Source of the DNA: an uncultured Lachnospiraceae bacterium
GTDB taxonomy: Bacteria > Bacillota > Clostridia > Lachnospirales > Lachnospiraceae
Assembly: GCA_910586095.1 (NCBI GenBank)
Contig: CAJUHQ010000002.1
Coordinates: forward strand, 1 to 64,000
Direction: 5' to 3'
Length of the DNA stretch: 64,000 bases
Every line of letters begins with the position of its first letter. The first letter of the stretch is position 1. The translations under genes were made by a program, and so were the position numbers. The notes below the pieces were generated by a model that worked only from the letters and a program-made list of their open reading frames with translations, was not told the DNA's origin and made no database searches. This document shows positions 9,737 to 16,838 of this stretch, one piece after another.

Positions 9737-9922
9737 TTTATCTTACCTTTCCTTTCTTAATATCATATTTAAATTTTTATAGTTTTTGGCTGTCGAGAAG
9801 ACCAATAAATAGTCTACTCTATGCTGATTGCTCTTTTGTGGCGCACATAATGATTCCCTTTCATTTATAGTGTTGTTATGCAATAGCATAGATAGATCTA
9901 TAGTTCGTTTGACTTTTTAGTC

Positions 9923-10363
9923 TTACCTTTCTGTGTCTTCCTTCACAGAAGCCTCCAAAGAAACTTCTTCCATGATTGGGGGCGCATCTACAGTATTGTA
10001 AACAAACAGATCATAATTTACAAAAAACTGTACAACTTCATCTACAATTTCACATTTCATTTCTGTTCCCATTGTCAACTGTTCATCAATAGCAATCCAT
10101 TCTAAGCATGAAAATAGACGCTCTGCAATCACATAACATCCTTCTTCTACTTCGTTTTCCTCCCCAGGAAAATAGCGAATACAAAATTGATTTTTCCTAA
10201 GATATCGCTTTGATATAAACAAACTTTTGGTCGAACTATTACAGGAAACAAGAAAACAAGGCTTTTGTAGATCCTGTTTATTTTCCCCCAATAAAATTTG
10301 ATACTTGTCGCCAAACTCAGCACGCAATGTACTGGAAATGGCCTTCATAATAACATTCATCAT
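9923..10363 (-). CDS. Tail terminator-like protein
   Basis: This 146-aa protein lies directly upstream of the sheath gene, the usual place of the tail terminator/completion protein that caps the tube. The start MMNVIMKAISSTLRAEFGDKYQI and the ...FCIRYFP ... YVIAERLFSCLEWI pattern resemble the DUF6838-type terminators of clostridial myophages; I recognise this by pattern only. ATG at 10363 has GGGG seven nt upstream. An in-frame upstream codon at 10399 would read through a hairpin repeat and is unlikely to be the start. A 186-nt spacer before the sheath holds only a 9-codon reading frame with a good ribosome site. Confidence 0.65.
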   Translation of the reverse strand: MMNVIMKAISSTLRAEFGDKYQILLGENKQDLQKPCFLVSCNSSTKSLFISKRYLRKNQFCIRYFPGEENEVEEGCYVIAERLFSCLEWIAIDEQLTMGTEMKCEIVDEVVQFFVNYDLFVYNTVDAPPIMEEVSLEASVKEDTER

Positions 10364-10431
10364 TTCTATACCCCTTGCGTGCTCTGGCACGCATACCAAT
10401 CAATAGTTTGAAAATGAACTTTTTTCAAACT
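10364..10431 (-). repeat. Dispersed leader repeat, family C (copy 1)
   Basis: This 68-bp element ends at the start codon of the tail terminator gene. It contains two perfect hairpins: GTTTGAAAA / TTTTCAAAC (10406-10430) and GCGTGC-TCTG-GCACGC (10377-10392). An almost identical copy precedes the DUF1492-like gene (11316-11382), and a diverged copy precedes the zinc-ribbon gene at 46026. The element includes the purine-rich ribosome site. Confidence 0.85.
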
Positions 10432-10448
10432 TTTTATTTCCTTAACAT

Positions 10449-10571
10449 TTATTTTTCTGTCTTGTCTTTTCTTACCTCCTTGTCTGAAAATGCTTTTGTA
10501 TGCTCTTTTTGAACATTAGTTTGTTTTTTCAGTTCAACATAGATGCATACCGTTAATTGATTGCTCTCAAT
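10449..10571 (-). CDS. Possible small protein with ATT start
   Basis: An open frame of 40 codons (IESNQLTVCIYVELKKQTN...DKEVRKDKTEK, TAA) begins at an ATT codon that stands 7 nt after a strong AGGAGG. The nearest canonical start, TTG one base further on, reads only five codons. ATT is a rare but real start codon. The translation looks protein-like with a Lys-rich end. It sits between two tail-locus genes. I recognise no family; it may equally be a decayed gene. Confidence 0.3.
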   Translation of the reverse strand: MESNQLTVCIYVELKKQTNVQKEHTKAFSDKEVRKDKTEK

Positions 10572-10592
10572 GTAACCACCTCCTCTCCAAAC

Positions 10593-10626
10593 AAAAAACC
10601 GCACTAAACTACACCTTTAGCACGGT
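10593..10626 (-). terminator. Terminator-like hairpin inside the tail operon leader
   Basis: Read on the minus strand, ACCGTGCTAAA pairs with TTTAGTGCGGT (two mismatches) and is followed by six T. It lies between the DUF1492-like gene and the structural genes, so it could be a terminator or an antitermination point. The rest of 10572-10886 holds a family A repeat copy and no gene I can support. Confidence 0.6.
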
Positions 10627-10725
10627 TCTTCTATCCATATATGATTGAACAAGTTCTACTGTAGCGTCGTTTGTTACTCAACTCCTTCAGCGAAACTTAT
10701 AAAAACAGCTTGCACATATTTTCTT

Positions 10726-10777
10726 ATACTAATTCCCATCTGCCCGCTTTAGCGGGTACTCCAATCAGGATGTATGA
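10726..10777 (-). repeat. Dispersed leader repeat, family A (copy in tail locus)
   Basis: The minus strand reads GGAGTACCCGCTAAAGCGGG, then CAGATGGGAATTAGTATAAG. The hairpin CCCGCTAAAGCGGG and the following GATGGGA(A/G)TTAGT are shared with copies at 23.8, 32.6 and 36.4 kb beside housekeeping genes. Confidence 0.8.
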
Positions 10778-10886
10778 GACTTAGTCCTTTTGGGTTCTCT
10801 ATGTTCTTGTAAATCTGCTCACTGTTTTCTACTCTATCATAATACCATACTTCCAATGGGAAATGTGGGAAAGTTGACTTGTGCTT

Positions 10887-11315
10887 CTATTTATTTTCTT
10901 TTAAGTATTTTGCTACCATCTTTTGGAGTGTTGTTCGTTCGCAGTGCAAGATCTCTCCAATGTGCTCCCATGTATATCCTTCTACATACTTGTATTGCAT
11001 CACCCTTCTAACTCTGCTGTCTGAGACACTGTTTATATACTCTGTCAACTTCACCTCCATCTGTTCCGCCGCTGCCTTTCGCTGCAACAATAAAATTTCC
11101 TTTTCAATTAACAATCGATTTTTGCGATCAGCTTTTTTGATATCGATCCCTTCCACAACAACGCCGCCTTGTGTATATGGAAAGTTTCTCTTAGATGCCT
11201 GTACTATATCCTGAACTTTACCAATCTTTTGCTTTTCTAACGCATCAATCTTTTTTTGTAATTCCTTAATTTCTTCTTTTAAGCTATTAAGCTGATTTAG
11301 ATCGTCCTTTGTCAT
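10887..11315 (-). CDS. Phage regulator with sigma-70 region-4-like end (DUF1492 type)
   Basis: This 142-aa protein has an N-terminal coiled coil (about 1-40, LNSLKEEIKELQKKIDALEKQ) and a C-terminal helix-turn-helix (about 95-142: RVRRVMQYKYVEGYTWEHIGEILHCERTTLQKMVAKYL), the arrangement of DUF1492/ArpU/RinA-like activators of phage late genes. It is the first sizeable gene of the leftward operon, downstream of a consensus promoter, so it likely turns on the tail genes. ATG at 11315 follows AAGGTG; the longer frame to 11351 would run through a hairpin repeat. Confidence 0.75.
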   Translation of the reverse strand: MTKDDLNQLNSLKEEIKELQKKIDALEKQKIGKVQDIVQASKRNFPYTQGGVVVEGIDIKKADRKNRLLIEKEILLLQRKAAAEQMEVKLTEYINSVSDSRVRRVMQYKYVEGYTWEHIGEILHCERTTLQKMVAKYLKENK

Positions 11316-11382
11316 TTCTACACACCTTGCGTGCTCTGGCACGCATACCAATCAATAGTTTGAAAATGAACTTTTTTCAAAC
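11316..11382 (-). repeat. Dispersed leader repeat, family C (copy 2)
   Basis: Nearly identical over about 66 bp to the element at 10364-10431, including both hairpins, and again ending exactly at the start codon of the downstream gene (DUF1492-like). The few differences lie near the ribosome site. Confidence 0.85.
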
Positions 11383-11517
11383 TTACTCCTTCCTATTGTC
11401 AATATCAACGTGCGTAACATTTGCATTGAGATACACCTGTAAAAATCTCTCAATACTTTGTTGCAATTTTGTTTTTATCCATCCCTCAATTTGAACTATT
11501 CTGTTGAACCAATCCAT
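11383..11517 (-). CDS. Small hypothetical protein, 44 aa
   Basis: An ATG frame (MDWFNRIVQIEGWIKTKLQQ...VDIDNRKE, TAA) lies at the head of the leftward transcript between the promoter at 11.67 kb and the DUF1492-like gene. It is helical, amphipathic and rich in Gln/Ile. The ribosome site is weak. I do not recognise it. Small leading ORFs are common in phage-type regulatory regions, but it may be non-coding leader. Confidence 0.35.
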   Translation of the reverse strand: MDWFNRIVQIEGWIKTKLQQSIERFLQVYLNANVTHVDIDNRKE

Positions 11518-11659
11518 ACGCTGTAAACAATCATGATTGAAGAAAGATCACGAATCATTTTTCTTGTATGCAATTGGACAAACATCCATATATTTGCATA
11601 ATGAATACCGATCGACTTTACTGTACTGCAAAATATAAAGCTGTGTTAGTTCTATTTAC

Positions 11660-11688
11660 ATAATAGTTAATTTCATTTACTATGTCAA
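11660..11688 (-). promoter_or_regulatory. Promoter of the tail operon
   Basis: On the minus strand TTGACA (11683-11688) and TATTAT (11660-11665) are separated by exactly 17 bp. It faces the XRE gene promoter at 11720-11748. Both promoters carry a CAAGTG motif (TGTCAAGTG and GTACAAGTG), a possible operator for the repressor. No gene lies between 11518 and 11822. Confidence 0.8.
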
Positions 11689-11719
11689 GTGTTTTTTGTT
11701 CATTACGCTAACTTTTTTG

Positions 11720-11748
11720 TTGACGTACAAACGTACAAGTGCTATCCT
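11720..11748 (+). promoter_or_regulatory. Promoter and possible operator of the XRE repressor
   Basis: TTGACG (11720-11725), 17 bp, TATCCT (11743-11748). The spacer contains the inverted repeat GTAC-AAAC-GTAC (11727-11738), which suits an autoregulating repressor. The leader to the start codon is about 70 nt. Confidence 0.55.
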
Positions 11749-11822
11749 TTATCTATAAAAATGCTGCGAAAACTTATTTTTGACAAAGATTTATGGCAAT
11801 GCACATAGGGGGATATTAAAAA

Positions 11823-12206
11823 ATGACGATCAATGAACGCGTTAAAGAAATAAGAATGGAAAACAAACTCACTATGGAAAAGTTTGGGGAGCGTTTGGGT
11901 GTTGGAAAAGTTGCTATTTCCTATATTGAAAGTGGAAAGAATAAGGTGACCGAGCAAATGCTTAAATCTATTTGCCGTGAATTTGACTACAATGAAGACT
12001 GGCTGCGCGATGGCATTGAACCAAAAAAGCCCATCCTCGATGAAGACATCGAATATGGGCAGATTTGTGCTCAACTTGGTATTAGCGATAACAGAGCAAA
12101 ACAAATTATTTTAAATTATGGCAAGTTTTCTCCTGAGGATAAAAAAATATTTTGGAATTATATAGATCGACTTTGTGATACAAAAAATCATCAAGAAAAC
12201 AACTAA
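11823..12206 (+). CDS. XRE/Cro-type repressor
   Basis: This 127-aa protein has a Cro/C1 helix-turn-helix in residues 1-65 (RMENKLTMEKFGERLGVGKVAISYIESGKNKVTEQML) and a C-terminal region of about 55 residues (PILDEDIEYGQICAQLGISDNRAKQIIL...) common to clostridial phage repressors. It is transcribed divergently from the tail operon and probably silences it. There is no LexA-like Ser/Lys protease domain, so induction would need another signal. A GGGGGATA site precedes the ATG. Confidence 0.85.
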   Translation: MTINERVKEIRMENKLTMEKFGERLGVGKVAISYIESGKNKVTEQMLKSICREFDYNEDWLRDGIEPKKPILDEDIEYGQICAQLGISDNRAKQIILNYGKFSPEDKKIFWNYIDRLCDTKNHQENN

Positions 12207-12334
12207 TTATTTAGTTCTAGAATAGTGAAACAATTTTTAAAATAGCACTATCCAAATGATACCATCTATCATAATTATACTACTTTGATTAACAGATTAC
12301 TTTTATAATGCTAAACTATACGCTTGTAAATCAT

Positions 12335-12369
12335 TAAAAAGCAGTGACTTATTTTCTACTGCTTTTTTC
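12335..12369. terminator. Bidirectional terminator
   Basis: AAAAAGCAGT and ACTGCTTTTTT form a 10-bp stem around a 14-nt loop, flanked by A- and T-runs on both sides. It can end both the rightward XRE transcript and the leftward small gene whose last codons lie in the stem. Confidence 0.75.
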
Positions 12370-12456
12370 TTTTAGCACTTTTACAAAGCCATAAATCATT
12401 TTGATACTGTGACTATCTGTAATTTGTCTGACCATCTTAATAATCTCTTCTTTCAT
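12349..12456 (-). CDS. Small helical protein, 35 aa
   Basis: The frame MKEEIIKMVRQITDSHSIKMIYGFVKVLKEKSSRK ends inside a terminator stem, as small free-standing genes often do. An AAAGGA lies 11 nt before the ATG. It resembles the short proteins (pattern: I.MV..I.D...LK.IY.FV) often found beside XRE regulators in clostridial mobile elements; their function is unknown. Bases 12457-12950 show no further gene. Confidence 0.5.
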   Translation of the reverse strand: MKEEIIKMVRQITDSHSIKMIYGFVKVLKEKSSRK

Positions 12457-12954
12457 ACTCTAACAGTCCTTTCCCTTTGTATTTCCAACTATCTAAAATG
12501 CTATCACACTCTAAGCTATAAAATCTACCCTTGTATTTTCATATCTTTTTGTTTTATCAAATTTCAGCAAATATTTCCAAAATATGAACCGTCACTTTTT
12601 TAGATTTTCTTACATATTGTCACTTCTATATCTGTAACATACAAAATTATACTATCTTTGATTTTAAAAATATTTTTTCTAACGTTTCTCTTCAATGGAT
12701 AAAATCACACTTAATCTCCTTGCTTTTCCTATCTCCTATAATCTAAGTGCGCCAATAATGAAAGAAATGAGCACTTTAAATGATTCCTGCTAAATTCTGT
12801 GAAATATATTGCGCAGAACTATCTAAAGTTTTCGATGAAAAACAAAGAACTTATCCAAGAACAATTCAAATTACAATAGCCATATGTTGGTTTTATTCAA
12901 TAACTCCTTGAATTTTCATACAAATTTACACTACATTTTCGAAAGCATTATATT

Positions 12955-13125
12955 GCAAATACTTTTGTGTTATGATATACTTTCAATTACAAAACTATCA
13001 CATTTTATAAACGAAAGCATATCATTTGCAAAGGTATTTTTACGCTATACTTTTGTTTGCGTAAGTATATGTTACTCCTTCTTGCGTTAGTAGTCAATAC
13101 TTTTTAATAACTTTTGCAAAAGTAT
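12955..13125. promoter_or_regulatory. Cluster of ATACTTTTG-type boxes upstream of the second XRE gene
   Basis: The motif ATACTTTTG or a close variant recurs at about 12959, 12977, 13044 and 13105, with reverse copies (CAAAGGTAT, GCGTAAGTAT, CAAAAGTAT). The last forms the palindrome ACTTTTGCAAAAGT (13112-13125) directly before TATATT, a likely -10. This looks like a multi-site operator for the XRE protein encoded at 13152, possibly for divergent promoters. Confidence 0.5.
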
Positions 13126-13151
13126 GTTATATTTGTGAAGGGAGTACAAAA

Positions 13152-13520
13152 ATGTATAAAGATTTCGAACAATTACTACAAAGTAAAGGTATAACTTCAT
13201 ATAAAGTGTCTAAGGATACAGGGGTTTCACAGACAGCCCTAAGCAATTGGAAATCTGGTAAAAGTGTACCCACAACTAAAACTTTGCAGAAATTAGCTGA
13301 TTATTTCGGAGTGACAATTGACTATTTGATGAATAAGGATAATCAAAAAGAAGAATATTACCTAAATAAAGAAACTGCCGCAATAGCTCAAGGCATATTT
13401 GACAATAAGGAATTACGTCTTTTATATGATGCCGCTAGAGACGCACAACCCGAAGATATTCAGATGGCATATGATATGCTTTTAGCTTTAAAGAGAAAGG
13501 AGAGAAACAATCTTGATTGA
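13152..13520 (+). CDS. XRE-family transcriptional regulator
   Basis: This 122-aa regulator has a Cro/C1 HTH in residues 5-62 (LLQSKGITSYKVSKDTGVSQTALSNWKSGKSVPTTKTLQKLADYFGVTIDYLM) and a C-terminal helical part that ends ...AQPEDIQMAYDMLLALKRKE, the layout of SinR/HipB-like mobile-element repressors. It overlaps by 8 nt the gene for an ImmA-like protein, an arrangement like the ImmR/ImmA pair of ICEBs1. GAAGGGAG precedes the ATG. Confidence 0.88.
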   Translation: MYKDFEQLLQSKGITSYKVSKDTGVSQTALSNWKSGKSVPTTKTLQKLADYFGVTIDYLMNKDNQKEEYYLNKETAAIAQGIFDNKELRLLYDAARDAQPEDIQMAYDMLLALKRKERNNLD

Positions 13521-13734
13521 TGTTGATTATAATATACAGCTTATTGGATTTCCTACCACCAAAGTTCACGAAGCTGTGACTCCAAATGAAGATGGGAGTA
13601 TAACTGTATTTATTGACAAAAATATGACTTTTGAAGCACAAAAGGAAAGATTTCTGCACGCCATAAAGCACCTTAAAGGAAATGACTTTGACAAAGATAA
13701 CATACAAGAAATTGAAACAGATGCACATGGGTGA
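13513..13734 (+). CDS. ImmA/IrrE-like small protein, catalytic Glu absent
   Basis: This 73-aa protein starts at a TTG codon inside the XRE gene. It contains F...KERFLHAIKHLKGNDFDK, which lines up with the HExxH zinc site of ImmA/IrrE metallopeptidases but reads HAIKH, so the catalytic Glu is replaced by Ala. The beta strand ..SITVFIDKNMT before it is also typical of the family. It is shorter than ImmA (about 170 aa). It might bind the repressor without cutting it. Family assignment is from motif and context. Confidence 0.6.
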   Translation: MIDVDYNIQLIGFPTTKVHEAVTPNEDGSITVFIDKNMTFEAQKERFLHAIKHLKGNDFDKDNIQEIETDAHG

Positions 13735-13818
13735 TGATAGAAATACTATTCATGGCTATGAAGAAAAATATACCAACATGACACTCTCGCATTTTGAGGG
13801 TATGCAACACGCAAAAGA

Positions 13819-13843
13819 AAAACCCTAGATTTTCTAGGGTTTT
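13819..13843. terminator. Terminator after tRNA-Gly
   Basis: AAAACCCTAGA and TCTAGGGTTTT form an 11-bp perfect stem with a 3-nt loop. Read on the minus strand it directly follows the tRNA 3' end. Confidence 0.85.
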
Positions 13844-13848
13844 AAAAA

Positions 13849-13920
13849 GCGATAGACGGGGCTCGAACCCGCGGTCTCGACCTTGGCAAGGTCGCGCGTT
13901 ACCAACTACGCCACTATCGC
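13849..13920 (-). tRNA. tRNA-Gly (GCC anticodon)
   Basis: The minus strand gives a 72-nt cloverleaf: acceptor GCGATAG/CTATCGC, D-arm GCGTAGTTGGTAACGC, anticodon stem CGACC/GGTCG with loop TTGCCAA (anticodon GCC) and a T-loop GTTCGAG. CCA is not encoded. A consensus promoter and a terminator flank it. tRNA 3' ends are common integration sites, and phage-type regulators lie on its 3' side, but no duplicated 3' end is visible in the window. Confidence 0.97.
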
Positions 13921-13948
13921 ATTTGATCTATCTGCATCGGACTTTATT

Positions 13949-13977
13949 ATAATACATGAGATACGATCATTTGTCAA
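13949..13977 (-). promoter_or_regulatory. Promoter of tRNA-Gly
   Basis: TTGACA (13972-13977) and TATTAT (13949-13954) on the minus strand with a 17-bp spacer, about 30 bp before the tRNA. Confidence 0.85.
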
Positions 13978-13985
13978 CTACTTTT

Positions 13986-15629
13986 TTAAATTTTTTTATT
14001 CCATCTATTTTCTAACCAATATGCCACACTATCCTCCTCATTGCTACCTATCACACCTGTGGCTACTGCCTTTAATTCTGATGTCGCATTGGCAACCGCA
14101 TAGCACTCTTGTGACACCTCAAACATTGGAATATCATTCGTAGAATCTCCAAAAGAAATGACATCATTACAATTCCATAATGCTTTTAACTTCTTGATTG
14201 CCTCCGCCTTAGTTGCCTTAACTGGCATAATTTCACACAAGTATTCTGGGCGGTACAATTCTTGTTGAATGGTACAACGGAAGCGAGAATCTTTTGAAAA
14301 AATATCATAGATTGGCTGCAATTGGTCCTGTTCGCCAATACAAGTAAAATAAAATATTTCCCCTTGATACAAAGAGGAGCAATCTTCAACAGGATTCAGA
14401 CGTCTATCTCCTTGACGCTTACTCAAATAGTGTTTGATCCCTTCATTTTCCCTAGCTGGAATCCACGAAACTTTCTCTACATTTTGTATATAAGAATAGA
14501 CTAATGAACTGATCTTATATTGTTCTAATACCTCAACAACGTTTTGTATTTCTTCTGTTGAAAACTTTTCTTGTGACAAGATCTTTCCAGTTGCCGGATG
14601 AATAATCAAAGCTCCATTATATGCAATCACCGGAATATCCATTGACAGTCCCTTTGTCACTACACTGGCAGATACCATAGACCGCGCTGTTGCATAGGTA
14701 AACAACATTCCTTCCTGTACCAAACGATTAATCGTATCAATACTCCATTTGCTGATGCGATCTTCTCGGTTGAGCAGTGTTCCATCCAAATCTGTCACAT
14801 ACAAGACCCGATTACATTCTTTTTTGCTAAGATCTGTTCTGACATTTTCATCGTTCTCTACTTTCTCACTTGATAACTGCAACCTAGTATCAAAACTCGC
14901 GCTAGTATTCTCACGCAAAAATTGTTCAAGCTCCTTCCAATTTTGTACTATCATGCTGTCTTTACTTTGTGTATCAGATACATGAATGGCACCTGTATAC
15001 CAAATCGGAAATATCCCCGCATTTTTTGCTCCAACAATATCACACTCATATTGATCTCCAATATACCACACTTCCTCTGGACGAAGAGATGCTTTTTCCA
15101 ACGCTAAGTCAAATATGCGTTTGTTGGGTTTTCTATACATATAAGAGCTAGTCGCAATAATAAACTCAAAATGGTTTTTGGGAATAAGACGACAAATTCT
15201 ATCCTCCACCACCTTAGAAGCATAAGAAATATTGCTGATTACGCCAGTGCGAATCCCACTATCATACAAAAACTCTAAAAATTCTTCAATATTATTTGTA
15301 GGTTTTCCAAAAGAAGCGGCATCCCAAAATATCTGGTCAATCTGCTCTGGTGAAAGTGCTATTGTTATCCCTAACGATTCATAAAGATATGTAGTAAACA
15401 TAGAATTAGGAATTTCCACCTGCAATGTATGTTGACCTTTCGGCCCAAATCTACCCAACTCTTTATTGATTCGTTCTGCTTCCTGCCTAACCTGTTCTGC
15501 ACCAAGACCATACTTATTTTGTGTTGCATATTTTAAAATTGCCTCTGTGCCCTTTATTCCATTAAACTTTTCCTCTTCTACAAGTGTCTGTCCATAATCA
15601 AATAGAATCATTTTGGGTTTATTTATCAT
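13986..15629 (-). CDS. Double HAD hydrolase (subfamily I domain plus Cof-type domain)
   Basis: This 547-aa protein joins two haloacid-dehalogenase domains. The first (about 5-235) is a subfamily I domain with FDYGQT at motif I, GVISN at motif II and WYIGDQYECDIVGAKNAG at motif IV. The second (about 275-545) is a Cof/YidA type IIB phosphatase with VTDLDGTLLNR, YNGALI and SFGDSTNDIPMFE. The first motif I lacks the second Asp of DxD, so its chemistry may differ. Substrates are probably sugar or cofactor phosphates but cannot be read. ATG at 15629 follows AGGAG; the frame extends upstream without a site. Confidence 0.85.
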   Translation of the reverse strand: MINKPKMILFDYGQTLVEEEKFNGIKGTEAILKYATQNKYGLGAEQVRQEAERINKELGRFGPKGQHTLQVEIPNSMFTTYLYESLGITIALSPEQIDQIFWDAASFGKPTNNIEEFLEFLYDSGIRTGVISNISYASKVVEDRICRLIPKNHFEFIIATSSYMYRKPNKRIFDLALEKASLRPEEVWYIGDQYECDIVGAKNAGIFPIWYTGAIHVSDTQSKDSMIVQNWKELEQFLRENTSASFDTRLQLSSEKVENDENVRTDLSKKECNRVLYVTDLDGTLLNREDRISKWSIDTINRLVQEGMLFTYATARSMVSASVVTKGLSMDIPVIAYNGALIIHPATGKILSQEKFSTEEIQNVVEVLEQYKISSLVYSYIQNVEKVSWIPARENEGIKHYLSKRQGDRRLNPVEDCSSLYQGEIFYFTCIGEQDQLQPIYDIFSKDSRFRCTIQQELYRPEYLCEIMPVKATKAEAIKKLKALWNCNDVISFGDSTNDIPMFEVSQECYAVANATSELKAVATGVIGSNEEDSVAYWLENRWNKKI

Positions 15630-15716
15630 AAAGACTCCTATCTGCCGATTAGGCATGTGTGATTTTATCACATAAATTCCCTTTAACATACTGACCACAA
15701 TACTTTTGGTGTCTTT

Positions 15717-15745
15717 AGTATATCCGATTTGAATACATGATACAA
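15717..15745 (-). promoter_or_regulatory. Promoter of the double HAD gene
   Basis: TTGTAT (15740-15745), 17 bp, TATACT (15717-15722) on the minus strand, about 85 bp before the chosen start. Confidence 0.65.
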
Positions 15746-15856
15746 TATCATTTTATTATTTTGAAATCAGGATGTGAAAATGACTATATAATGGTAACAG
15801 TTCAGCCATGCAAAATTGAATAGTAACATATAATGTAATGTTGCGACATTCACTTC

Positions 15857-15885
15857 TTGTCAAATGATAAAGAATGTGGTATTAT
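15857..15885 (+). promoter_or_regulatory. Promoter of the HTH-fusion gene pair
   Basis: TTGTCA (15857-15862), 17 bp, TATTAT (15880-15885). The 110-nt leader to the ATG at 15997 contains TTGAC ... GTCAA (about 15894 and 15938), a possible operator. Confidence 0.65.
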
Positions 15886-15996
15886 GGAACAAATTGACAT
15901 ATAGTGCATGTTAATTTGTTTGTGAGACAATATAGTTAAGTCAAAACACACCACAATACAACCGCAATCTCTCGATAGAAAAAGGAGAACGCAACT

Positions 15997-16416
15997 ATGG
16001 AAAAAGACTATACACCAGAATTTAAATTTCAGATGGTTTTGCAGATATTAAAAAGACAACATACTCAAAAGGAATTGGAAGCACGATATGACATTCCGCC
16101 TGGCACATTGGCAAAATGGAAAGCACAATTTATCGAAAATGCTCCATCTATTTATCAATTTGTAACATATGATACAACAAAAGATATCAAAAACCTCAGT
16201 GATACGTACATGGTGCGTATTCGCCAATTGCGCCAGAAAAATGGCTACTCCCAAAGAGAGATTGGACAGCTTTTAGGCACAGCACAAAATATGTATGCGC
16301 GATACGAAAATGGACGCAGCCAAATGTCCGTGCGATATCTCATGAAGTTGGCATTGTTTTATGGCGTTTCAATGGACTATCTTGCAGGATTGACAGAGGA
16401 AGGAGATGAATCTTAA
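15997..16416 (+). CDS. Transposase-type HTH fused to XRE HTH (first of pair)
   Basis: This 139-aa protein has two DNA-binding modules. Residues 1-50 (YTPEFKFQMVLQILKRQHTQKELEARYDIPPGTLAKWKAQF) match the HTH of IS3-type transposase OrfA proteins. Residues 72-132 (IRQLRQKNGYSQREIGQLLGTAQNMYARYENGRSQMSVRYLMKLALFYGVSMDYLAGL) are a Cro/C1 HTH. No transposase catalytic domain follows, and no IS ends are seen, so this looks like a domesticated regulator. GGAGA precedes the ATG. Its stop overlaps the ATG of a paralogue. Confidence 0.8.
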   Translation: MEKDYTPEFKFQMVLQILKRQHTQKELEARYDIPPGTLAKWKAQFIENAPSIYQFVTYDTTKDIKNLSDTYMVRIRQLRQKNGYSQREIGQLLGTAQNMYARYENGRSQMSVRYLMKLALFYGVSMDYLAGLTEEGDES

Positions 16417-16838
16417 TGACCCGTGATGAAAAATATACTCCAAAATTTAAAGCAGATCGAGCATTAGAGCTACTGACAGGTGAAAAAACTATTACAGAAC
16501 TATCAAAAACATATCATATGAGCAATCGTGTCTTAGCTAAGTGGAAAAAATGGCTACTTGAAAGAGGTAGTATTGTTTTTGAAAAAAGCAATCAATATCG
16601 CGATATCACTAATGTGAACATTGAAGTCGGCAACCGGCAATACTTGCCACGCTTAAAAGAATTACGGATAAAAAAACGGCTATCTCAAAAAGATGTAGGA
16701 AATGCAATTGGCATTACACAGGACTCTTATTCTAAATATGAAAGTGGATTAATTGAGTTGCCAATCCGAAGGCTCATCCAACTATGTCAATTTTATAAAG
16801 TGTCCATAGATTATATGATGGGAATGAAGGATGAATAG
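16416..16838 (+). CDS. Transposase-type HTH fused to XRE HTH (second of pair)
   Basis: This 140-aa paralogue of the preceding protein has the same order: transposase-like HTH (5-50: YTPKFKADRALELLTGEKTITELSKTYHMSNRVLAKWKKWL) and Cro/C1 HTH (75-136: LKELRIKKRLSQKDVGNAIGITQDSYSKYESGLIELPIRRLIQLCQFYKVSIDYMMGM). The two share architecture and length but are clearly diverged, so the duplication is old. TAATG overlap means coupled translation, perhaps a heterodimer. Targets are unknown. Confidence 0.8.
   Translation: MTRDEKYTPKFKADRALELLTGEKTITELSKTYHMSNRVLAKWKKWLLERGSIVFEKSNQYRDITNVNIEVGNRQYLPRLKELRIKKRLSQKDVGNAIGITQDSYSKYESGLIELPIRRLIQLCQFYKVSIDYMMGMKDE

Noticed and set aside
11742-12104. 120-codon minus-strand ORF
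   Set aside because: It lies opposite the XRE repressor, which has a clear HTH, ribosome site and promoter.
12409-12603. 64-codon plus-strand ORF in the regulator spacer
   Set aside because: No ribosome site, and a translation of low-complexity AT-rich sequence; a small minus-strand gene overlaps it more convincingly.
13849-13920. attB/attL of a prophage at tRNA-Gly
   Set aside because: No integrase and no second copy of the tRNA 3' end in the window; remains possible if the other end is outside.
15997-16838. Intact IS3-family insertion sequence
   Set aside because: There is no catalytic OrfB, no terminal inverted repeats or target duplication, and both ORFs continue into an XRE domain.
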